Below, piece by piece: positions 34,425-45,586 of a DNA stretch of 64,000 nt (its first letter is position 1; every line of letters begins with the position of its first letter). The notes under the pieces were generated by a model. That model worked only from the letters and a program-made list of their open reading frames with translations. It had not been told where the DNA came from and made no database searches. A program made the translations under genes and the position numbers. The stretch covers positions 20,290,206 to 20,354,205 of the forward strand of contig OZ024907.1 of assembly GCA_964017125.1 (NCBI GenBank), in the 5' to 3' direction. The stretch comes from Flabesymbios commensalis. Taxonomy: Eukaryota; Annelida; Polychaeta; Terebellida; Flabelligeridae.

Positions 34425-34560
34425 TAGTCAGCTGGATCGTTTTGCTACGCTGAACCATAATATTTACATTACGACGTACCTCACTCATGTGAACTTCGAC
34501 CACGGGCATTGCGGGTGTGCCCACAATGTGCACTCTGCGAATCATTACAACCCACCTACT
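34425..34560 (+). repeat. Right terminal module of the inverted-repeat structure
   Basis: Inverted match of 27760-27920, ending GAATCATTACAACCCACCTA. It is directly followed by the TTAA element at 34565. Confidence 0.75.
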
Positions 34561-34564
34561 TTAA

Positions 34565-35186
34565 AGGGTCTGTCCCAAGTGACACAAAACATAAGAAAGT
34601 TTCAAAGTTTAAATTTGTGGGCTTATATCATCGTAAATCTATATTCTCTTCTCCACCCTCATTTGAAAGAGATATGTACCCGATAAGTTTGTATTTTGGA
34701 ATGTTCATACAATTTCAGACAACCATGCCAAAAATTCCATTTGAATTTACCATTCACCTGCCCGCTACATGTCAATTGGCCTAGTTTAGTGATATCTCAT
34801 CTAAACGGTGTGGCCCGAATCATTTGACGATGTGATACATCAGAAGCCCTACATACTTATCCTAATAAGAGTTCAAAACTTTTGTGCTGGATTACGGCTG
34901 GTAAATTATAAAAAAAAAACTATTTTTACAAGAGAGATATAAAATTGGTCTCTCATTTTCTTTTCCTGTCAAATATGACATGTCCATAATACAAAGTGCT
35001 AAATGACAACAATCTAATGACGGGCATTTGTCATCATCTGGTAATATAATAAGCCTAATTACGTTGCCAAGCGTATGTTTCTAAAAGTTGTAATACATCA
35101 GAATGTTGCCGCTCACACATTCAACCACTTAAAAAGATATAACTGAGATAAAATTACAAATATGATATTTGCCTGGATATGTCCCT
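34565..35186. mobile_element. 622-bp TTAA-flanked MITE candidate
   Basis: Ends AGGGTCTGTCC and, inverted, AGGGACATATCC lie between TTAA at 34561-34564 and 35187-35190. The TIR is short and imperfect. No coding capacity. Its left TTAA touches the inverted-repeat structure and its right TTAA is shared with the next MITE. Confidence 0.6.
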
Positions 35187-35190
35187 TTAA

Positions 35191-35429
35191 CCCCTTAGCC
35201 GCCAAATTATTCAATTTGAATTTTCACTCACTTGAAGTTGTGTCTCGCTGACGCGATCCACAACTTCAAGTGAGTGAAAATTATTCAGATTTGACAAAAT
35301 GGAGGTCAAAACATTTTAAATCTTGCTGATTAATGTCACTTTTTATCTTTAACAGGTTTAACAGCTGATATGTAATGTGCTAATATAAAATGTAAAAAAT
35401 GAATATGGACGGCACCGGCGGTTAAAGGG
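35191..35429 (-). mobile_element. piggyBac-like MITE, copy 3 (239 bp, inverted)
   Basis: Reverse-oriented relative of the copies at 5379 and 19271. Ends CCCCTTAGCCGCC and GGCGGTTAAAGGG; left flank TTAA (35187-35190), right flank TTGA, one change from TTAA. The internal hairpin at 35229-35272 has a perfect 14-bp stem. Confidence 0.9.
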
Positions 35430-35439
35430 TTGAGTCAGC

Positions 35440-36655
35440 TGGCCATTTTGAGGGTTATAGGTTGAATCTGGTATTTGTCAGATACGATCTTCTAATCCAC
35501 ATCAGGCGAGGTTATCTGTCTGAACCCATGTGACTCGTGCCTTTATGCGAAACACTGAGGTCCCAGTTAATTTATCACGGTCTGAATGATGAAGTCCATA
35601 ATATATGGGCGCCGGAAACGGAGACTACTTCCATCTCTGCATTTTCTAAAGGAAACCCTTCATGGCACAACAATAGCACAAAAGACACGTCAGGTCACTG
35701 CTTTTTTTGCACCAATAATTCACTGACATGTATCATATTCACAGTTGCAGATCTGCGAGCTATTCAGGGGTGATTGGTCTGCAATCTGGTCTACGAGTGT
35801 GCTTGATTACGTAAGTGCATCTGTCTTCATTCACTACATCAAAGAAACAATTTCGGTCATTGTACACCACAAAAAAATTCACTCGGTAGTGGTTTTTTTT
35901 TCTGTAATTGCAAAACAATTTCATATTTAACAAAATACGAAATAACAATGTTTTCTTATTGTAATGTTGATACAAATGTTTAATGCTGGACGTCGTCTGC
36001 GACGTTGGCCCAACCTGAAACAAATATTTGGTAAAATCCTAAATGTGTGATTTAATTTATTTCCTGGAAACATTTCCACTTCGTGTCAGGAGTTAGAGGA
36101 TGTGGCGTCAGGATACAAGTGATCTCGTCCCCAGCCACCTGGTGATTTCGGCCTCGTTCAGTCACGTAGGTCGTGATTATTGCTGTCCTTCAGTGTCTGT
36201 GAGGTGACAAGTCGTGAGAGAGACGCTATCCATCACATCCTCTGTCGGTCAGCAACCACTTCTGATTCTTGTATTTTGTCGTACCCTCTGATTTCTAGGG
36301 ATAGTTATATATACATCTCACGACTTAATAAGTAACCCTTGTCCTGCTAGACACGTAGATTTTAATCGACAGTCAAAGAAAATAAAATGTCACTAAAATT
36401 ATAAAATAAATATTTTTTCGTGGATTTGAATCAAATAATTAAACTTGGTAGTGATCTACAAATATTATATGGATAGAATTTTTTTTTGATTTTAAGCTGG
36501 AAATGCGTTAGCAATGTTAAAGCTATGTTGTCTGATTACCTTAGCCTGCAGGTATTGCAAGAAAGAATCTTACTTAATTTCACAGACCTACTAGATTTAA
36601 CAATAACATACTTTCAGTATCAAAATAATAATTTAAAGTAAGAGAATGTTGCGGG
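35440..36655 (+). repeat. 1.2-kb dispersed block, copy 2 (partner at 19650-20790)
   Basis: Same landmarks in the same order as copy 1: TCAGATACGATCTTCTAATC, AAAAGACACGTCAGG, CAAGTGATCTCGTCCCCAGC, TTGTATTTTGTCG and AATGTCACTAAAAT. A foldback-family fragment (35967-36015) interrupts this copy. No shared open frame. Confidence 0.8.
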
Positions 36656-38757
36656 AAACTATATTTTCTAAACATAAACGCTGTGTAAATGTGAATCTGT
36701 CATTCTTCCTGCCAGTCCCTCTTCTCCCCTGGTTACAGACATCAACGAACAATACCATAAAATCAGGGAGGTGTCTGCCCCGTATGAGCATTTAGCCGGG
36801 GACGTCACACAAGTGACGATATTCACCAGAAAAAAAAAAAAAACATGAATCGCTATCTGTTGCCCCAGGAAACTATGATTCAGATGTATTAAACGACTGA
36901 GGGCCTGATACATTGATCCCACACCGTGCCAGGTATCTACTGTTAGGACGGCTCAGACACCAGACCAGGAGATTGGTAATGTCAGCATGGGGGTTATGTC
37001 CTGGAAGTCCCAAAAAACGTGAAATGCCACGGAATCACGAAGTCAGCTTTACTGCCCTCCAGTGATCCAAATGGATCTTTTACCCTAATAACCCCCCTTA
37101 TCGTGTTTATCACCAAATGATATTTTATATAATCAGGATTTTTTAATTCGCCTTGAGATGGGAATTGAGGTGAACGCTATTAGGAGGAAATACCTGGGTG
37201 ATAATAGACTTAGCGGCACGAAGTCAACCAACACATATTTATTCAGATTTACGAGGAATATAACTGGAGAGTCACTATTCATTTTCCAGGTGGAGGGGGG
37301 TGGAGTTTTGACGTTATTGTTTATATAGAACATTTCTGAGTCTGCCCGAAATTATTTATTTTGACAATTTCCCACTCAACCGCCCCCCCCCCCCCCTGGA
37401 GATTGAATGGTGGCCTCTTTACTCCTGTCTACTTTCTGCAGACCATGTCTATACCTCCGAGATTTGTGGTTTATGCAGAATTATCTTCGGTAAACCAAGC
37501 GCGATGACAGCAGACCTTTATTACTGCAGGAGATATATTCAATTTGGCAGATCTGCACAGGTAAAAAATATGCTGTAAATAAAGAAATATTCATAAGTAG
37601 TAGTTTTAAAGAGTTATTTAATATATCACTTAAAGGGGTTTATTAAGACCATTTAAAATCTGGCTAGTATTAATTTTGCTTTAAATACGACGCTGGACCA
37701 ACATTAATACCCAACATTAGCTCAACGTGTTTTTTTTTGGTGGGTTTAGATTTTTGTCTGTTACATTCTGTCCACACGAGGCTCACACGCCATATGTCAC
37801 GGGCTGTACTTGTAAATGAGATCAGAAATTCCGGGTTTGTCTTTGACGGAGACAATAACTGTCGGTCAGATGTCTCGTGGGATTCTATGCTTTACTTTCA
37901 CCCCCACTCCCTGGGGAAATATGTTCATTCGTTGCTTGCCTTCAACCTCAAACGTCGCACAAGGAGAAGTTGATCCAGCGTTGTTTTGATGATGGGCCAG
38001 CATTGTAGACAGTGGATCAACATCGTAGACAGTGGCTCAGCATGGAGAGCATTTGACCAGCGTCTCGTGGTTGCTGGATTGTCCTTCACTTTATTCAGGT
38101 AGATGTAGATGTCGTAGGCCCACCAGTATGTACGAGCATTCTTAATTCCTAAAGCGCTAATTTATAGAATTGCATTTTTTACCGCTTGCAATGAAAACGA
38201 TTGTGTCTCGCCATCCCATTCACTCCTTACAGTGCAAAGTGTGACATCCAGACCATGCACTGCTATGTCGTCTGGTATATCGTGCCGACAGCCTCGCTTT
38301 CATTTTACAGAACACCCAACACGTCAGAGGTGGAGGGGTGGATGCATAACTTGGGTGGTCAGTTGTCGGCAGTTTGGGACGTACGTGCTATCGGTGTCTA
38401 GTTTGGGGAGAACATACACCATGCTCGAAGTACCCGACCCACAATATAAGGTGGATACAAATACTTACATAATTATGTACAATTCGAATTCAAACAGCTG
38501 CAAACCCCAATTTATATCTTCTTATTATTCAAACAGTTTCACGAAAATTTTCGTTCTAAAACCCCCAGGTTTCTGGAAATTAGGTCATTCTTCATCATGT
38601 TTTATTAAACGGCTGAAAACGGCCACAGTAGTGATTGGAGCTTTAAGGGTTAATAGGCAATAAGGGTCCTTAGCGTTCTAAGTGTTAAGAGGCTATTAGC
38701 TTCCTTGGTGCTCTAAAGATTATTAGGCTATCATTTTGAGGTGAATTTAAAACTTCA
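36656..38757. other. Unique-looking DNA with foldback-family fragments
   Basis: C14 tract at 37383-37396. CCCAGCAAACACGA-family fragments at about 37685-37735 and 37975-38090. The longest non-repeat open frame (38232-38663, 143 codons, GTG start) is within what chance allows for this length and composition. Confidence 0.5.
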
Positions 38758-39080
38758 ATGTTAATAATATTCAATTATAATTATGTTCTAATCGGACGGA
38801 TTTAAAACATTGTATCTAAGGCCTGTATTTTATTTCATATACATGTATATATGTATATAATTATATGTATATATGTATTATATGTATATATGTATATAAT
38901 TATGTAGGCCTATACGATAGAAACATAAATAACAATTATAATTATTCAAGTATAATTATGTTCTAATCGTTTATAGACAGGACGAATTTAAAACATTGTA
39001 TCTAAAGCCTCTATTTAAATTCATATATGTAGGTTTATGTGTATATAATTATGTAGGCCTATACGATAGAAACATAAATC
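38758..39080. repeat. Two-unit tandem duplication with internal TATG microsatellite
   Basis: TTATGTTCTAATCG, AATTTAAAACATTGTATCTA and ATGTAGGCCTATACGATAGA occur once per unit (about 38762-38930 and 38936-39079). The first unit has an extra (TATG/TATA)n stretch. Confidence 0.85.
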
Positions 39081-40499
39081 ACAATCGGCCAATAGCAGAG
39101 GATCTTCCAAACTGCACACCAGCAGTCTTCGGAAATACTCGTTCTCAGAGTGTAACGAGAAAAAACACTGCAGTCAGGCTGCCAAACTGAGGCTGTCCAA
39201 TCACAACTTACGATTGAGAGATTAATTTGATTAATCTAGGTCAACAAAAATTTGGGGCGCGCACATTTGAATTTGGTTGAACGTGTTTTCCAAATCTATC
39301 AATGGATTTCTGTGATTTGTATTACTAATATGGTTGTTTCAGAAAAAAACTGGCTCTATATTGTATTGGATTTCTCAGAAAAAAAACTGTTTTAGTTTCT
39401 CGACATTAGTGATATTATTTCAGTTATAGATACCACTAACTAATTTCCATGTGACGCACCAATGTTGTGATATAAATTACTGATCATGCACAAATATCAG
39501 CAACAGTATTTGCTTATTGTGTAGGTAAGTAGTTAGTGTTTTTTTTTACTTTTCATAGATGAGAAACATCATGCTTAGAAAAACAGAAGTAATTGACGTT
39601 ATTTTGTAAGACGAATCAAATGCGTAACAAAGAACACGCTATTCCCCAGATAAAGGCCATCAATTATGGAAATGTAGACAGCGACAGCGAGAGACGTGAT
39701 ACAAATAGGAAACATTTAAGAGCTACAGTATCTCTAGAATTAAAAAACCCTGATGCAGCTGGATAGATGTGGTCTAAACTAGTTGCATTAATATATTTTT
39801 ATAATGTTGACACATCGTTGCTTCAGCATTGTGTATAATGCTAGGTTTATCCAGCCCTTAATCACATTGTACGTTTTATGTGGATGTTTCAGGACATTGC
39901 CAATCTCTCTGTTGTCTCAAACCATCCTGACACCAGACTGTCTTGAACATGACAGCTGGCTAAAAAGCATTGTCCCAACGTGGGGCCAATGTAGAAGATT
40001 TATTCCTGCTGAATAATCTGGTCTTATTAAAAAAAAATTAAAAAAACTGGTTCGGGCCGAGTCTGAGTAGTTATAAACCAACTAGAAAAAGCAGCACGCT
40101 GTATGAAACAATTTGGTCAACGGCTTCACTACCATCTTCATCTATCCAGTTGTCTGCTACCGGCAGACTCCTGGATATCACGTATATGTGCTATGAGTTC
40201 AGAACCCCCCCCCCCCCTCTCCCTGGCCAACTCCTACAGGACAGACAATCTGACCTGAGTGTGACCTCCATACTACAGTCAGTAAACCGGTGACGTCACA
40301 TTGAATATTCATGTTGCTCGCACCCCTCCTTTTCGTACAGGCTTCACACACACCTGTTGTCAAGGTCAGACAGGTAGTCTGACGGTCTGACCTGATGGGG
40401 CAGGGTGCTTCACTACACGAGGAATGACAACGCAAATTTTAGGCTTCTCAAATACCGTTTTTCATACAATCTAATGTGATTCTTTCATAGAAAATAACC
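39081..40499. other. No recognised feature; one C13 tract
   Basis: A run of 13 C lies at 40205-40217. Weak foldback-family remnants near 39965-40000. Nothing else seen. Confidence 0.5.
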
Positions 40500-41095
40500 A
40501 TTTTAAGATTCATAGGGATTGCATGATGTGGTTGGCATTGTTATTTTTATAAGGATTGCATAATATTTCTACCGATTGTATGATGTGATTAGTATTAACA
40601 GGTTTCTAAGGGTTGTATGTTGCGGTTAGTATTGCAAGGTATCTAAGGATTGTATGATGTGGTTAGTATTATAAGGTTTCTAATGATTTTATAATGTATA
40701 ACAAAAATGTGGTTAGTATTGTCAGGTTTCAATCTAAGGATTGTATGATATGGTTAGTATCGTACGGTTTCTTAGGATTGTATGATGTGGTTAGTATTGT
40801 AAGGTTTCTAAGTATTGTATGATGTGGTTAATATTTTAAAGTTTCTAAAGATTATATGATGTGGTTAGTATTTTAAGGTTTCTAAGGATTGCATGATGTG
40901 GTTAGTACTGTAGGTTAAGGATTGAAGGATGTGGTTAGTATTGCAAGGTATCTAAGGATTGCATGATGTGGTTAGTATTGTAGGTTAAGGATTGTATGAT
41001 GTGGTTGTTATTGTAGGTTAAGGATTGCATGATGTGGTTGGTATTGTAGGTTAAGGATTGTATGATGTGGTTGGTATTGTGAGGTTTCTGAGGAT
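40500..41095. repeat. Minisatellite, about 30-40-bp units
   Basis: Units read AAGGATTGTATGATGTGGTT then AGTATTGTAAGGTTTCT; a shorter variant lacking the last part dominates 40905-41075. About 16 units. Confidence 0.93.
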
Positions 41096-41852
41096 TGTGC
41101 AATGTTACCTTTTCCCACCTTTTAGTCTGGCTGAAACAAGATAAATGTAACAGAACCTGGGAAAACAAAAGAAAACGCCACCAGCTCGCCAATGCTCGGC
41201 CAGTTCTGGACCAATACTGGTCAACTTATAGCACACTCTCCAGCATTCGGTACTCCATTCGGTATATTCGCGGACCCTGAGCCAACATCAAAGCAACATG
41301 CAGCATTGTTTTGAGCTGGGATAATATATCAGGTCGGGATAGACTGTGGACATAACAGGTGTATATAATCAAACAATGATGATATAACAACAGCAGAATC
41401 CAACTGACCTTAGGCCTGGACGTGTTCTGGAAAGATTCAAGGAGTGGAATTTGTGTTCGATTTGTGTTCGATTTTAATTCATGTGTGCTGCGAGTACAAT
41501 TTCCCTAATCAATAGATAAATTCATTAATCATCAATGAATACATCAGTCAATAAATCAATTAATCAATTGATTGATTGATCGATCGTTCAAACAATCAGG
41601 CACGGAATTCTGAAGGCATGAAAAACATCAAGGCAGTCTTTGGCCGATAGCCAAATTGTTCAGAGTGCCGCCATACACAGGCAAACACCATTAACTGCTT
41701 ATTTTTCAAGTAATCAGTTACTGCTGTTTGCATTTGTATGCGTTACTGTAATAACGCCTTACTTTACAAGTAACAGATTACTTCTCTTTGACTTTGCGCG
41801 ACATAGTTGTGCAATGTATTTCGTTCATTACATTCATGACTGGCTCTTCGCT

Positions 41853-42160
41853 CGTGGGCGGTAGCCCTAGGGTAGTGGTTAGCACTGCTGCCTTTCACGC
41901 CAGAGTTCGGGGTTCGGTTCCCGGTCTCGGCGGTTTGAAAGAAACAAAAAATGTTTCTTCCCCATCCACGTGTGAAAGTCAGTATTGTAGGGAGCCTCCG
42001 TGACCGAGAGGTAGCGTGCTCAGCCTCAGACCGTCAGGGCTCGAATTTCGAATCCTGTGTCTGGAGGACAGTGTCATCTCAATCATCTCACCATCCTCAG
42101 GAGGTTATCCTGGCCCAGTTTAGCCTATATGTGCACAAAGGTGGCCCGATTCATTTTATT
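41853..42160 (+). mobile_element. Dimeric tRNA-derived SINE, copy 1
   Basis: The first tRNA-like head has an A box TAGTGGTTAGCAC, an anticodon-arm region GCCTTTCACGCCAGAG and a B box GGGTTCGGTTCCC. These resemble tRNA-Glu. After an AAAGAAACAAA..TGTTTCTTCC spacer comes a second tRNA-like unit (TGACCGAGAGGTAGCGTG then TTTCGAATCC). A body follows (CAGTGTCATCTCAATCATCT, CAGTTTAGCCTATATG) and the copy ends near CCCGATTCATTTTATTT. Both frames through it are spurious. Confidence 0.85.
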
Positions 42161-42479
42161 TCTTCGCTCGTAATCTCACTTTATTGCCGGTCATCTTGAC
42201 AGCGGAGTAGACCTAATATAAGGAACTCATGGCAGTTTCTGTGACGCCAGTCATCATCACAGCAAAGTAATGACCTTGTTAATGGGAATGAAAAGGTGGT
42301 AGGGAAGTCACCATTTTGGTTTAACATTAACCTGTTAAGCTTTCCTCTCGCATTTCCACACCATAAATAATATTTTCAATAATATATAAAATTGATGACA
42401 ATAATTGTTAATATTTATCAAAAAATGACCTTCTGAACTATTATTTGTTACGTAGTGATTGAGTGATATCTAAGTATTT

Positions 42480-43075
42480 AAATTCATCTTGAAATGCGAA
42501 TTGAAGCAGATATTCCGATCTGAAGGTGATGCAACGAGACGTTGGGTGTCAAGCCAGAGTATCTGAAGGATATTGCTGGATATATTGATTAAGGTAATTG
42601 GTCTCCAAACATAGAGAATCAGTTTACATTTCAAGGTGAAGGAAATGAGAAGGCATTCTTCACAACAAACACAACATCTCCTCAAGTCATTTTAATGTTA
42701 ATCCAGCGTGATTGACGTTATGCCAACATTAACTCTACACTAGCTCAACGTTACATGTTTCGTGTCCAAACCTGAAAAACAATTCACATATCAAGGTGAA
42801 GGAAATGAGAAGAAATATTAAGAACGTTTAGCTTCAGCGGTGAAGATGTTGTGCTTCCTGGGGATATGGATAAAAATAAGTGGTTATCAAACATATAACT
42901 GGCTACTACTACCAAGCTATTGATGCGGGTAAGTGATTATCAAACATATAGCTGTCGAAATAAGATCCTTGGCGAGGACTTTCAAGGACAATAACAGAGA
43001 AGCAAGTGCTAACCGAGTCTCTGTAGGATATCGCCGGGGATATTGATAAAGATAATTGGTCTCCAAACATCGAGC
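42480..43075. repeat. Degenerate direct repeats
   Basis: GATATTG..GGATATTGAT..AATTGGTCTCCAAACAT occurs at 42569 and 43027 and in weaker form at 42859; AAGGTGAAGGAAATGAGAAG occurs at 42639 and 42795. A foldback-family fragment lies at 42700-42775. Confidence 0.65.
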
Positions 43076-43986
43076 CGGCTTGAGAGCCTTTCAGACAATG
43101 GTATATTGGCGAAGACTTACTAGAACAACAAAACAATTACACCAATCTATATGCAGAGAAGAACACAAAACACGTCCACCAATCTATATGTCAGACATGC
43201 AAAGTCCCTATACTTGACGAATAACACCCTTGATAATCAGAATAGCACGGGATCTACCAGCAGTGAGAAGCAGTTGTTATTTATATTTGACAACGACCTA
43301 TTAAGATTTTCATTACAAAGTTTGCTAATACTGTACGAGTCAAACACAAGATCTAGCCAATGTCATTTTATGGTTGGCCCAACGTATTTGACGCTGGACC
43401 AATAATAAAACGACATTAGCCCAATGTCCCGTCTTTCGTGTGTGATGGCATTTTATAGCACGAATATATTTACAAAATTACTGGGTGAGAGGGAATGCCG
43501 ATAAATCGTACGTTTGTAATTTTGTATGAATCGTCGTTTTTAGAACAAACAATTAAGAACAACATGAATAGATTTAGGAAGTTACTGGATGAGAAACGGA
43601 GAACCCAGCAATCACTAGAAGCTGACTCACGGATGTTTAAATGCTGCCTTCTGCAGTGCACATTCGCTACTTTTTGTTCTGGTTGCGTAAGTTTATGTAC
43701 TGTATTGTTTTTTTGAAATCAATTAGACTGTTCCATCATGTCACTGTCAGAGGATCTGTTTCTATGTAGGTTTATTAGGTTTATCAGCCTACATATCATG
43801 CACATATACTATAACATTTCCATAACATTTCTATAACATACTTCCGGTTTATAACCTAAATATCGTTCTTCTGATGGTAGCACGCTTCATGGTTGGTTTT
43901 ACAGGGGCCATGTGGAATTTTTCATTGATGCTATTATTAGACTTGTTAAGATTTATTTTAAAGAATATCAGATTGCTTTGGACGCG
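43076..43986. other. Unique-looking DNA with one foldback-family fragment
   Basis: CCCAACGTATTTGACGCTGG..ACGACATTAGCCCAATG at about 43378-43435. No gene recognised. Confidence 0.5.
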
Positions 43987-44052
43987 GTCTTGATGTAGTG
44001 TTCAGCACTGACGCATGTCATGTCGGAGTTTGTGTTTCGTTTCCTGATCCCG
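43987..44052 (+). mobile_element. Degenerate tRNA-Glu-like SINE head
   Basis: TAGTGTTCAGCACTGACGC..TGTCGGAGTTTGTGTTTCG..CTGATCCCGG aligns with the head of the SINE at 41853 at roughly two in three positions. A 164-codon frame starts inside it. Confidence 0.5.
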
Positions 44053-44384
44053 GTATCCAGATTGTGTCATCCATATAAATCCATAGAAATATCAATCCAT
44101 AAATTATGTCCGCCAGGTAATGACATCAGAGTAGGACATTCACATCGGACAAACTGCAATGTTCAGTGTTTAGCCATCAGCCTCACAGTGTATTCACATG
44201 GAAAGGATCTTCCACCGTGGCATGGTGGTGGTCCTGGTGTGGAGACATTAGTAATGAGTTGCTCTTGTTTCTTTTGTTATTTATCGAAAACACAAATGAG
44301 ACATTGGAATTTACATTTATACATAAATAGGACCTTGAATCGTCAAACTACTACCAGAAGCCAAATCAGGAGTAAAATCAAAAA

Positions 44385-44850
44385 GAGTTACACAGGTTTG
44401 TATCTGCATTTGTTAAAAATCACATTTTCGCATTTTGAAATTGAAATTGACCTTTTGACTTTGAAGATCACCTTGAATAATCAAAATAGTATCGGAAATA
44501 ATTTATCCTTTTAAAACACATAAAAAAGAGGTATTACACTAGTTCACATTTCTATTTATTGAAAATCATATTTTGGTACTTTTGGCGTTGAAATTAACCT
44601 TTTGACCTCGCAAGTGACGTTGATTCACCAAACGTATACCAAAATAGATTATCCAGTCAAAATTAAATTAAATTTGTTTCTAATTTCGTTTGCTAAAAAT
44701 CACAATTTCGCATTAATTTGACATTTAAATTTACCTTTTGACCTTGAGTATGACCTTGGATCATAGTAATATAACCGGAAATGGATTATTTTGTCGAAAA
44801 CACATCAAAAGGAGGTATTACACTTGTTTTCAGCTTTATATGTTGAAAAA
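44385..44850. repeat. Three tandem units of about 150 bp
   Basis: Each unit has AAAATCACA.TTTCGCATT, TTGAAATT.ACCTTTTGAC, GATCA.CTTG and, in units 1 and 3, AGGAGGTATTACACTTGTT-like strings. Divergence is substantial, so the triplication is old. Confidence 0.8.
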
Positions 44851-45586
44851 TCATATATAAAAACTGCAGCTGTGTGGTCCACAAATGAAATGGCAGCCAT
44901 TTTGGATTGATGCAAATTTGGTATCTTTCCACCAATTGAACAATATGGTATTTTTTTATGGTAGTTTTTCCTGTTGATAATTCTGAATGATTGGTTAAAA
45001 AACCTTGTTTATTTTGTGGTGGGTCTTTTCAAATTGTAACTGTACTAATCCCAGTGCTATATCAGATGTTATCGATATATGTGTCAGTGAAAACCACCAC
45101 ACAGTGTGATTCGTGCCCGAATATAATGGAATCGTTGCAAACAAAAAAACAAAAATGTTCAATCCCAATATAGCCCGTGATTTCGGCTTGAAGTAGACCA
45201 TGTAAAGTACGATTTGAAGAAGTTACGAGTATGTACGCGCTACAGAGAAAGCTACTGGAGCTAATTTCCGGCTGGAAAACTGTGAGAGACAAACAACTAG
45301 CCAGATTTGCCAGAGTTGCCCTAATGATGGGCCGATATCACATGCGTTTGGTCCAACATTGAGCGAGCGACAAGACTGCGCATGGCTGACTGGGTGTCAG
45401 TATACACACAGGGGCATTGCATCTCCATGATTTGTTATCCAGTTATATTATGTGTCAGTGTAGACAAAGGGGCATTGACTGAGATAACCGCTAACATGGC
45501 AGTGTACTTATGTGGGGAAAAATACTATTGTGTATTTATACGGTATTTATACGGTTTATACGGTAGTCGTAGACTTAATTCAGCAC

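Larger units (their letters stand above)
27760..34560. mobile_element. 6.8-kb foldback-like inverted-repeat structure with satellite arms
   Basis: The left arm (27760-29535) and right arm (31510-34560) are inverted copies. From outside inward both carry GTAGGTGGGT and a GATTCGC motif, a NACGTAAATATT block, and a 135-bp unique block (28069-28205 against 33735-33882) holding AGGCATGTACATC, ATCCACAGT and ATTCGAAATAAACATAT. Next comes a satellite of about 46 bp in opposite orientation. The right arm is longer: its array has grown by about 1.8 kb, and about 390 bp of extra sequence lies at 33890-34300. The loop (29536-31509) is a different satellite. No transposase is visible. Long terminal repeats built of tandem subrepeats are a hallmark of foldback elements, but a chance inverted duplication of a satellite domain would look similar. 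Confidence 0.7.

Noticed and set aside
38232-38663. 143-codon open frame
   Set aside because: Starts at GTG, has no recognisable domain, and one frame of this length is about what chance gives in 64 kb of this composition.
44020-44514. 164-codon ATG-started frame
   Set aside because: Begins in a degraded SINE head and ends in a 150-bp tandem repeat, so a single ancestral gene is unlikely. Transcript data could overturn this.
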